NCBI GenBank assembly: GCA_017626405.1
Contig: JAGAIS010000003.1
Coordinates: 1 to 37,226 of the forward strand
Reading direction: 5' to 3'
From: Bacilli bacterium
GTDB lineage: Bacteria > Bacillota_I > Bacilli_A > RF39 > UBA660
DNA length: 37,226 bases
The notes below the pieces were generated by a model, which saw only the letters and a program-made list of their open reading frames with translations, did not search any database and was not told the origin of the DNA. This document shows, piece after piece, positions 1 to 7,364 of this stretch; position 1 is the first letter of the stretch; each line of letters starts with the position of its first letter. The position numbers and the translations under genes are program-made.

Positions 1-13
1 ATATTAAGGAGTG

Positions 14-29
14 GGGGGTGCCCACCCCC
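14..29 (-). repeat. GC-rich hairpin just after the fibre stop codon (DGR-type cruciform candidate)
   Basis: On the coding (minus) strand the stem is GGGGGT, the loop GGGC and the closing arm ACCCCC. It begins 11 bases after the fibre stop codon. No run of U follows (the next bases are CACTCCTTAATAT), so it is not an ordinary terminator. In diversity-generating retroelements a short GC-rich hairpin/cruciform sits immediately downstream of the variable region and helps mutagenic homing. The position, size and composition fit. The loop is not the GRNA type described for the Bordetella phage element. It is strikingly GC-rich for this AT-rich genome. Confidence 0.6.
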
Positions 30-39
30 AGTCCCCCGG

Positions 40-1875
40 TTAATTCTGGTTTAGAAGAAGTCGGGAACCGATATTGATACCTGTATTACCTGATGCAGCA
101 TTCAGACCAGACGCCCACAAGCCCGCAATCATGGAATAATCATAACAACCACCCGCGAGCAAGATTCTGTTTCCACTATTAATCCAAGTATAATCACACA
201 TATAAGTAGAACTTGATCCTCCAACCTCTGTAGCAAAGCTAAATAAAGGATTTTCTGGATCATATCCTAAAGTTTTAGAATAACCCTCTGTGGCTGTATT
301 AGTAGCTCCTGCAGCTGGTCTAACTAAACTATACGAAAGCTTTTTATAAGCTCCTGTAAATGTATCTGATTTATACTGCGTTGGATCATAACATACGTAA
401 GCTTCATAATCTTTAATATTTACACCGTCGATAAATTTCCAAATATTTCCGAAAATATTTTCAACTCCACGATATATTATAGCATTTCTGTTAGATTTAT
501 TCAAGGTTCCTGATTTCATACCAAGAAAATCACATTTACCACTTGGCTGTGCTACTGAGTGAATAACGCTAGTAGTAGTAATATTAACTGCTGCACCGTC
601 GAAATTAATAGCAGTACCATTTACAGAACCTACAGAATAGCTTTCTTTAGAAAGAATCTTTCTATTACTTGCTATATTATTATTCCAAGCACTATTACTA
701 CCAATTCCGATATATTGTCCTACATCAAAATAATTAGCTACAGATGTAGAAACAACAATTCTATTAACGCCATTTTCAGCAACTAAAGCTTTATCTGCGT
801 CAGATACTCTATATCCAATCTCGCCATTACCTAAAACTGCTTGAGAGTTATAGTCTGCATATTCTACTAAGTAAAGTAATTGCATTAAGAAATAATGATA
901 ATCAAGTTGTCCAAATCCCTCTCCAAGAGCTCTAGAGCGATTCCTAAAGGTAGTTATATTCTGAGACACTTCTGGGAAAGTACCACTTTTTGAGTGCAGT
1001 TTACTTCCGTCGTATGAAGATTCATAACGTCCAGTAGAAAAAGCAGGAGATATATTATATCCATTAATAGCATATTCAGACAATTTAATATACTCGTCAA
1101 TATATTGATCAGTTGCCTCAAAATAATGAGTCCAATAAAATTCTGGATAATAAGTGAAAACTTCTCCATTAGAACCGTCAAATTTAAAGTTAGGATCTCC
1201 ATAATCTGCTACTCTTTGGTGGGTAGTAGTATTATAATTATAACTAATAATTCCACTCCAAGGATAAATATTGTCAAAATCATTTTTTACAGCTGTAGAA
1301 CCAACTTGTGCGTTTGCTTCTAGTCCAACAGCGTCGTCGGTTCTTTCCCACTTACTAGAACTGTTACCAGTTATTCTTCTTTTAATACCATATACGGTAT
1401 GATTTTCAACTTTAATATTTACTGTCTTATCAATTATAGTCTGTGGAATACCATTGACAAGTACTTTTTGAATTAATTTACTTTCATCTATACCAGCAAG
1501 TTTGTTTTTTTCTTCTGTTGTATAATCGTTAGTAGATAATCCTTTCCCTTTTTCTTTATCAACTTTTCCCGAAATATCAATATTAACATTTCCGTTAGAA
1601 TCAGCTGCTACTGGAACATTAGTAGTAGTAGATTTTACAGAGATACTTTTGATAGTATTTTTTTCGGCTCCTGCAGCTATACCATTAAGTTTAGTTTGCA
1701 TTGCGTCTGTAAAGAATCCTCTATAATAAGATAGAGAATTATAAGCAGTTTCTCCGTCTCCAATTTTTAACTGCTTAGTATCGGTTTCATACCCAAACTC
1801 TCCAAGAGAGAGAACTGGATTATATTTACTCCAGTTTTCTTTTGTATCACGTCTGATTTTTATTCTTTGTGCCAT
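40..1875 (-). CDS. Receptor-binding tail fibre, Mtd-like N-terminus and C-type-lectin-like C-terminus
   Basis: A 611-residue fibre, last gene of the visible tail module. Residues 1-55 match the N-terminal domain of the major tropism determinant type (RIKIRRDT, NPVL, GE-GYETDT, LKIGDG, YNSL). Two fibre motifs follow: KLNGIAAGA at 62-70 and KLAGI at 125-129. The C-terminal half has the layout of formylglycine-generating-enzyme/C-type-lectin folds, with YRGVENIFGNIWKFIDG followed by the AGLW...NIGSR end. Such proteins display variable surface residues that bind host receptors. The start overlaps the stop of the upstream BppU-like gene by one base. The C-terminus looks like a diversity-generating retroelement target. 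The fibre role is fairly certain; that diversification is active is inference. Confidence 0.85.
   Translation of the reverse strand: MAQRIKIRRDTKENWSKYNPVLSLGEFGYETDTKQLKIGDGETAYNSLSYYRGFFTDAMQTKLNGIAAGAEKNTIKSISVKSTTTNVPVAADSNGNVNIDISGKVDKEKGKGLSTNDYTTEEKNKLAGIDESKLIQKVLVNGIPQTIIDKTVNIKVENHTVYGIKRRITGNSSSKWERTDDAVGLEANAQVGSTAVKNDFDNIYPWSGIISYNYNTTTHQRVADYGDPNFKFDGSNGEVFTYYPEFYWTHYFEATDQYIDEYIKLSEYAINGYNISPAFSTGRYESSYDGSKLHSKSGTFPEVSQNITTFRNRSRALGEGFGQLDYHYFLMQLLYLVEYADYNSQAVLGNGEIGYRVSDADKALVAENGVNRIVVSTSVANYFDVGQYIGIGSNSAWNNNIASNRKILSKESYSVGSVNGTAINFDGAAVNITTTSVIHSVAQPSGKCDFLGMKSGTLNKSNRNAIIYRGVENIFGNIWKFIDGVNIKDYEAYVCYDPTQYKSDTFTGAYKKLSYSLVRPAAGATNTATEGYSKTLGYDPENPLFSFATEVGGSSSTYMCDYTWINSGNRILLAGGCYDYSMIAGLWASGLNAASGNTGINIGSRLLLNQN
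43..177 (-). other. Candidate DGR variable region at the 3' end of the fibre gene
   Basis: The last 45 codons encode a GG, seven irregular residues, AGLW, then a Gly/Asn/Ser/Ala-rich stretch and NIGSRLLL. This is the layout of C-type-lectin-fold DGR variable proteins (GG-x-AGL[FW]-x-NIG-x-R). Many codons at the presumed variable sites end in T or C (TGT, TAT, GAT, TAT, TCC, ATT), as expected when AAY template codons are mutated at adenines. Codon use also changes: GCG occurs three times, with CTC, CTG and GGC, all of which look unusual for this AT-rich phage. No template copy is visible in the window. It would be expected to the left of base 1. Confidence 0.7.
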
Positions 1876-2339
1876 TATGCACCACCTCCATTAATAGAAT
1901 ATTTAGTATCAGCATTTCCACCGTCAACATCATTTATATTGAAGTTTTTAACCTCATTAATAAGTGTAGTAAGAATTGGCAGTCTATCGTCTTCTTGAAT
2001 CATAGTATCTTCGTCTAACAATTCGTCTCTAATTATCATAGATCCTAAAGCAAAGTTAGTTAAACGTTGCTCATTGTTATATAAAGATAATTCAAAACGT
2101 ATAGTACCTTTAAACTTTAACATATCACTTTTTAAAATCAATTCGTCATTTACTAACTCTCTAATACAGCCAGTGCCGTTGGGGAAAAGTAACTTAATCA
2201 CTTTTCTTTCAGCTTCAGCATTTTTTATTTTAAATTTTAAGAGAATAGAATCACTATCATTTCTAACTATCTTAATAGGTCTATCTGGTTCTATAACTCC
2301 ATTTATAAAATCAACATACAAATTATAGGAATTTATCAT
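1875..2339 (-). CDS. BppU-like baseplate upper protein (N-terminal domain only)
   Basis: This 154-residue protein resembles the BppU N-terminal beta domain that anchors receptor-binding proteins to the baseplate of Gram-positive siphophages: a beta-rich opening, then a middle stretch covering LLFPNGTG, LKFKGTIRFEL and a long acidic segment. Unlike full BppU proteins it ends soon after the anchor domain with VDGGNADTKYSINGGGA. That tail carries the same DGG-x-A motif that recurs at the N-terminus of the large tail protein at 4743-6917. It overlaps its upstream neighbour by four bases and the fibre gene by one, so the three are probably translationally coupled. The likely role is to attach the fibre to the baseplate. 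Confidence 0.6.
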   Translation of the reverse strand: MINSYNLYVDFINGVIEPDRPIKIVRNDSDSILLKFKIKNAEAERKVIKLLFPNGTGCIRELVNDELILKSDMLKFKGTIRFELSLYNNEQRLTNFALGSMIIRDELLDEDTMIQEDDRLPILTTLINEVKNFNINDVDGGNADTKYSINGGGA

Positions 2340-2668
2340 AAAACGCCTCCATAAATCCTCTTATACGTATCTCTAATAAACTCCATTTCCGTTTCGAGAT
2401 AGCCGTTTGTCATATCTAGTCTTTTTATAATAGCTTCGTACTTATCATAAAAAAAGAATATCGTTTCATATTCTTGTCTAGTATGATTATCGCCATTATG
2501 TAAGGAATTGGCGAAGCTAAGAATTTTATATCTTAAATTATCTTTTTCGTTATTATCTATTTTTTCATTGATAGGATCTATCTTTTTATTTAGTGTTTTA
2601 TTTAAAGCTGCTACAATAACTCCAACTGCAGTTATATAAGAGCTTATTTGTAATATAATACTTTCCAT
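2336..2668 (-). CDS. Small protein with one N-terminal membrane segment, tail-module associated
   Basis: A 110-residue protein whose first 27 residues form a hydrophobic helix (ILQISSYITAVGVIVAAL). A charged linker (KKIDPINEKIDNNEKD) and an amphipathic helical domain follow. Small proteins of this design sit between tail and lysis genes in many Firmicutes phages and are often labelled holin-like or membrane protein. A single short membrane helix with a soluble domain gives no proof of holin function. It is located between the DUF859-type fibre and the BppU-like gene and overlaps the latter by four bases. Function unknown. Confidence 0.5.
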   Translation of the reverse strand: MESIILQISSYITAVGVIVAALNKTLNKKIDPINEKIDNNEKDNLRYKILSFANSLHNGDNHTRQEYETIFFFYDKYEAIIKRLDMTNGYLETEMEFIRDTYKRIYGGVL

Positions 2669-2676
2669 TTTACCTC

Positions 2677-4743
2677 CTAATTACCTTTAATTATTTTTAT
2701 TATTTTTATGTCATTACTTGATGTCTTACTAGAATTTAATACTACTTTATTATAAGAATTAACAGTTATTTCTTTCTCTTTGATAGTAATGTTTTTTACA
2801 TAAAGAGTAGCAGTGCTAGCGTCCACTATTACTAAAGAAGCTACTTTATTAATTGGATTATCTATTCTGACGCTTCCTAATATGTCATTAGCTTTAAATT
2901 CAATTAATACATATTCGCTATCTTTAAGTGATGTCTCTGGAATAATGTTTCCTGTAGAACCAGAACTATTATCGAACACCGATTCTTCATAAGGAACGTA
3001 ATTTCCATTTAAGTATAGTCCGTCTTTACCGTCCTTATCTGGGACGCAATTAACTCCTAGTTTCTTTTTTCGATAAGCCAATAATGGAATACCATTTTTT
3101 AAGTTAGTAGTAACTGGAGTAGATGTAACACTATCCTCTATAATAAACTCGAAAACATACGTAGCTTTAGTTTCAAAGTTTCCAATTTCTACTTCTTTAA
3201 GAGTAAGTTTTCCTGTGGAACTATTATAAGAATACTTTTCAGAAGTATTAGGAATAGTACTCTTTGTAATATCTATCCAACTACTATAAGAACCCCCCTC
3301 AACATTTTTATAACGGTATTTAAAAGTTTTTACTTTATTTTTTGAAAATCCATTATAATTTATTAAAGAAATAACACCAGATAACTCCATAGTTGTTTCT
3401 TCGCCATAGTTATTTCTTCTTTTTAAATTAATAGTATTAAGGACTGGCTTAGTATAAGGAATAAAAGTTAAATGCTTTTCTACAGTAGTCATAAAGCCTC
3501 GAGAATCAATGGCTCTAACTTGAATAATAACATCTCCGCTTAAATTTAAGTTAGGGAGAGTTATTTTTCTTTTAGTAAGATCCGTCGTCTCATATACAGA
3601 ACCATTAACTATAGCTTGATATTTCGTAATTGAAGCTTGATTCTTAGCTGTAGCTTGATTACAAGTAATAACAATAGAATTATAATTCTGTAAAACTACT
3701 TGATTCGTTCCTAAAACATTATTAGAGATTGAGTTGTTATTCTGATAACTCCAACCACTAAAAGTAGGATTGTTATTTGTGCTAGATATAATAATATCTC
3801 CAGTTTTAATAGTATTACCTATAGTTGCACCTCGAGCATAAGTAATACATTTAACAGAAATAGTAGCTTTAGCAGTACTTCCCATAGCATTGTAAATAGC
3901 TGTTAATTCGGAACTATTAGGAGTCCAGCTAACCTCTGTTCCAACACTTGAAATAGTTTTTATTAACTTACCAGCAACACTAATTTCTAAAGAGTGAGAA
4001 TAATAATTCTTATTTCTATTAATTTGAAATTTAGTACTGTTTCCAACAGTAAAACTAAAATCATTTGTAATTTTACTAGAACTAGGATTACTAGCTGTTC
4101 CACTTTTTGTAGAGGTTCCTATATGGGTTCCACCATTGTAGGTATAACATCTTATTACAGAACCTGTACCTTTTTTTAGCATAGTTTCTAATTCTGATTT
4201 AGTAGGCGTCCAAGTACAGCTTGTTCCAACTCCAGTTATTGTTTTAATAACTTGGGAATCAACTAAGAACTCTATAGTGTGAGAGAAGTTACCACTAGCT
4301 CGACTTACTGTAACAGTAACAGCGTCTCCCTTAGTATAATCAGCACTAGATGTAATAGAACTAGCTCGAGGAATTGTAGGCAACGTCCAGCTTCCAGATC
4401 CAGTCTGATAAGTACTATAATTGTATATTGTAGCTCCACCGTCAGCTCCAAAAGACTTAGAGCCGTCGGAGTTATGATAAATTCGAGTAGTACCACTAGC
4501 TATAACTGTTCCGACTTTTAATTGTATTTTAGTAGAGTTTTGTGTAAATACTCTGCTACCATTGATGTTTAAATAAGCATTTTTTGTATAATACCAAGTA
4601 GAACTATTACTTCCATAGCCAACATAGTTCCAGCCTATATCTGTATAATTACCGCTTATATCTTGGCTAGAAACCCACCAATTAAATTGTAGTCCTCGGA
4701 CTCCGCCATATTTATTAGTTTGAAATGATCCGCTACTTGCCAT
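2677..4743 (-). CDS. DUF859-type tail fibre / baseplate protein with Ig-like repeats
   Basis: A 688-residue structural protein. The first 125 residues (N-terminal Gly/Ser/Asn/Trp-rich beta region with GVRGLQFNWWVSSQDISGNYT and YHNSDGSKSF) match the opening of the DUF859 siphovirus family, the Dp-1-like putative antireceptors. Two tandem repeats of about 90 residues follow, both with the pattern SHxxEFxVxxxxIKTIxxVGTxxxWTPxxSEL, like stacked Ig/fibronectin modules. A third beta region and a C-terminal part with RKKKLGVNC-PDKDGKDGLYLNG follow; the latter resembles the attachment end of siphovirus fibres. It shares one base with the upstream gene (stop/start overlap). Likely a side fibre contacting the cell wall. 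Confidence 0.75.
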   Translation of the reverse strand: MASSGSFQTNKYGGVRGLQFNWWVSSQDISGNYTDIGWNYVGYGSNSSTWYYTKNAYLNINGSRVFTQNSTKIQLKVGTVIASGTTRIYHNSDGSKSFGADGGATIYNYSTYQTGSGSWTLPTIPRASSITSSADYTKGDAVTVTVSRASGNFSHTIEFLVDSQVIKTITGVGTSCTWTPTKSELETMLKKGTGSVIRCYTYNGGTHIGTSTKSGTASNPSSSKITNDFSFTVGNSTKFQINRNKNYYSHSLEISVAGKLIKTISSVGTEVSWTPNSSELTAIYNAMGSTAKATISVKCITYARGATIGNTIKTGDIIISSTNNNPTFSGWSYQNNNSISNNVLGTNQVVLQNYNSIVITCNQATAKNQASITKYQAIVNGSVYETTDLTKRKITLPNLNLSGDVIIQVRAIDSRGFMTTVEKHLTFIPYTKPVLNTINLKRRNNYGEETTMELSGVISLINYNGFSKNKVKTFKYRYKNVEGGSYSSWIDITKSTIPNTSEKYSYNSSTGKLTLKEVEIGNFETKATYVFEFIIEDSVTSTPVTTNLKNGIPLLAYRKKKLGVNCVPDKDGKDGLYLNGNYVPYEESVFDNSSGSTGNIIPETSLKDSEYVLIEFKANDILGSVRIDNPINKVASLVIVDASTATLYVKNITIKEKEITVNSYNKVVLNSSKTSSNDIKIIKIIKGN

Positions 4744-6917
4744 TAGTACACCTCCTTATCAACTAAAACAACATCTAGTCCCTCGTCAACTGCTACCATT
4801 AAAACTGTAACTTGGTTAGTTTCTTTTCCCATTTCTATACTTTCGTCAACTTGGAGTTTTGTAACCTCTGTAGTGTCTTTATTCAACGTAAAAACGCGGA
4901 TATATCTTCCGTTTACTTCATAATAACCAGCAAACTCACTAGGACTCATTATTGTATAACCAGAGTACATGTTGTTTTTAATTAACATACCGTCAATATC
5001 AACAAGTACCTCAGATGTATATAATTCTCCAGAAGCTTGTTTCCATTGCTGCTTAGAATCTCCAGTATTTAATAATAAATCCGTAATGTATATTTCTGTA
5101 GAGTTAGCACTAAGAATTATCTTTATAGAATTTCCTTTAGCTTTAAAAGTATAATCAAAAGAACCGTCCTCCATTGTCTGATTGAAGACTGTTTCTCTGG
5201 AACCATTTTCGATAACAATGCTTGATATACCTAAAGCACTAATTTTTCTAACTATAAAGGATAAAGTATAACTTTTTCCAGTAGTTACAGATATTTCTTG
5301 CTCTAAGACTCCAGTTTTTAATACCCAAGCTCTTCCAGATAGACTGTTAATTCTAGTCCAGTCGTTCTCGATATAAGAAGCTGTACCACTTTTTAAATCC
5401 CAGAACTTAGGTTTCTTTGAATTATTATTGTCCCAAGCATAACCAACACTATTTCTAATTAAGTTATCGCTTCCGGATTCTTGAATAGTAGTAGTAACAG
5501 AAGAAGAGGACATCTCTATTTTAGCTAGTTTAGACTCTAACTCCGACGTTTCCTCGTTTATAGCTGTTATCATACCTTTAACTTTATCAACATTTAAAAG
5601 TGTGTTTTTAATCATTTGACCGATTTTTCCGGCACCTTTATATTCTTGCTGTGTCTTAGACTCAGCTGTAGCACTTACCTTAGATTTAAAAGCACCATTA
5701 AATACGTGATTAATATTCATAATAATACCGGTTTTTTCATTTCCGTTTTTATCAACTAAGGTTATCACTTCGTGATCGAGTAAGAAGTTACCCAATACCA
5801 TTTCAGAAGTAAAAGCATAATAACAAAAATTGCTCAACTGTCCTAAAAGAAGTGGAGCAAATTTCTCTCTATCTGCATTAAGTATTAAATTGTTGGATAT
5901 TTTTATTTCACTTAATCCATTGTTCTTTATACTTTCTTCGTCTTCAGCAATAATTACATCATAATCAGTAGAACCGCTTTCGTCAGTTTCGCATAATACA
6001 ACACGATTAATAGGACTAACATAACTACCGATTTCCAAAGATTTATATACTCTAGGAGTTAGTTTATAGTCAGTAGCATTAAAGAACTTGATATATAGCT
6101 TATCGTCGTCCCCAAGCTTAGCATTACATAAACTTGACTCAGCTATAATTCTAATTACTTCTCTATAAGTAGCACCGTCAACATAAAATTGAGAATCTAT
6201 AGTAACTCCAGAGCACCAAAAGTCTGGTGTAGCCAATTCTAGGTTAAACTTTCTACAAATAATTTCTACAATTTCTCTTCTGGTACAAGGATATGGAAAT
6301 TTCTCAGTACAAGGTTTATCTAATAAATAAGAGTAGTCTTGTAATTCATAGCTAGATTTATTAGCTATAGTATCGTTTTTAGGCTTTTTAACTCGATATG
6401 TACCTTTTTTGGAGTAATGTACAATATCGTCTTCGACATATCCCAAAAATATCTCTATATCTTTATCGTCTAACTCATATCTTGCAACTCCATTTTGAGA
6501 AATAGGGTTTAATAATTTTATCTTAGCTGTTTTAGCATTAAAACAACCAAATAACTTTTCTATGTTATCATTTATCTCTATCTCCTGTAAGTCAGTAGAA
6601 GAGTAAATATAATTAAATTCGTCCGAATCGTCAGCATTTCCGTCGTGGGCAATACCTCCGTCGATTTCTTCGTATTCTTCGATACTATTGGCGAATTTTC
6701 CGTCTAATTCAGAAGTGAATACAGCATTAGCAGCACCACCGTCCGAAACTTCTAACTCGAATATAGTATCAGCGAATCCACCGTCCATATCTTCGTTAGA
6801 ATCATAATAGGAGTTACTAAAACCCCCGTCAACATTAAAACCGGGGGCATTAGGATCCTTGAATCGAATATATGCTTTAATCTTCTGGGATAAATTAGTA
6901 AAGTATTTATTATTCAT
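4743..6917 (-). CDS. Large tail-associated (tail tip/baseplate hub) protein with DGG repeats
   Basis: I choose the ATG at 6917 (724 residues) because AGAGG lies nine bases upstream; a longer frame to 6950 has no such site. After a short lead the protein has about five spaced copies of a DGG-x-A/S-[ND]-x-x-[YF] motif (residues roughly 10-100), an acidic unstructured region. A domain of about 330 residues resembling Prophage-tail/gp18 hub proteins follows, containing IFLGYVEDD and YKLTPRVYKSLE-like beta segments. A coiled region (EETSELESKLAKIEM) and a carbohydrate-binding-like beta module (around 505-650, VGYAWDNNNSKKPKFWDL) come next. It follows the distal tail gene with an eight-base overlap. 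The hub assignment rests mainly on position and layout. Confidence 0.7.
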   Translation of the reverse strand: MNNKYFTNLSQKIKAYIRFKDPNAPGFNVDGGFSNSYYDSNEDMDGGFADTIFELEVSDGGAANAVFTSELDGKFANSIEEYEEIDGGIAHDGNADDSDEFNYIYSSTDLQEIEINDNIEKLFGCFNAKTAKIKLLNPISQNGVARYELDDKDIEIFLGYVEDDIVHYSKKGTYRVKKPKNDTIANKSSYELQDYSYLLDKPCTEKFPYPCTRREIVEIICRKFNLELATPDFWCSGVTIDSQFYVDGATYREVIRIIAESSLCNAKLGDDDKLYIKFFNATDYKLTPRVYKSLEIGSYVSPINRVVLCETDESGSTDYDVIIAEDEESIKNNGLSEIKISNNLILNADREKFAPLLLGQLSNFCYYAFTSEMVLGNFLLDHEVITLVDKNGNEKTGIIMNINHVFNGAFKSKVSATAESKTQQEYKGAGKIGQMIKNTLLNVDKVKGMITAINEETSELESKLAKIEMSSSSVTTTIQESGSDNLIRNSVGYAWDNNNSKKPKFWDLKSGTASYIENDWTRINSLSGRAWVLKTGVLEQEISVTTGKSYTLSFIVRKISALGISSIVIENGSRETVFNQTMEDGSFDYTFKAKGNSIKIILSANSTEIYITDLLLNTGDSKQQWKQASGELYTSEVLVDIDGMLIKNNMYSGYTIMSPSEFAGYYEVNGRYIRVFTLNKDTTEVTKLQVDESIEMGKETNQVTVLMVAVDEGLDVVLVDKEVY

Positions 6918-7359
6918 TGTAGCGACCTCTTTCGACGTCTCTATAAGCAATAAATTCTACATTAAACTCTTGGCAACCGTCTTTTGTAGGCTTATGTAGG
7001 TATTTAGCACCCGGACAATAATAATCATTTATATAGTATTGTCCTTGCTCTAAGTTGTACCATTTTACCCTAAAAGGTTTCTTTTTTACCATTTGAAGAA
7101 TAAGCATAGCTTCTTTATAATTAGTTCTTCCGATAGATACTTCTAAGTCGGGAACTCTTGCAACCTCATAAGTTGTAAGATCTGCTTCTGCATTACGCTC
7201 GGCGGATCCCTCAACTGGGTTAAGTATAGGAGATACATTAATTACTTTAGGAACTTTAACAAATATTCCTTGGTATTCAATATAGCAAAGGGAATATATA
7301 GGATCGTATTTAAGCGAATCTAATACTTGTTTTAAGATAATATCGTCGTTCATTTTCAC
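6910..7359 (-). CDS. Distal-tail-like protein (DUF6711-type)
   Basis: A 149-residue protein between the tape measure and the large tail-tip protein, the usual place of the distal tail (Dit-like) or tail-completion subunit. It contains a short hydrophobic/beta pattern with SAERNAEADLTTYEVARVPDLEVSIG (read in pieces) and ends in a beta hairpin with VEFIAYRDVERGRY. This is the organisation of short DUF6711-type proteins of gut Firmicutes phages. It probably forms the ring joining the tail tube to the tip. It is much shorter than classical SPP1 Dit (about 250 residues), so only the N-terminal tube-like domain would be present. Confidence 0.55.
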   Translation of the reverse strand: MKMNDDIILKQVLDSLKYDPIYSLCYIEYQGIFVKVPKVINVSPILNPVEGSAERNAEADLTTYEVARVPDLEVSIGRTNYKEAMLILQMVKKKPFRVKWYNLEQGQYYINDYYCPGAKYLHKPTKDGCQEFNVEFIAYRDVERGRYNE

Positions 7360-7364
7360 ACCTC

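Noticed and set aside
14..37. GC-rich hairpin as a normal terminator of the fibre operon
   Set aside because: No T-run follows on the coding strand; a cruciform-type element fits better.
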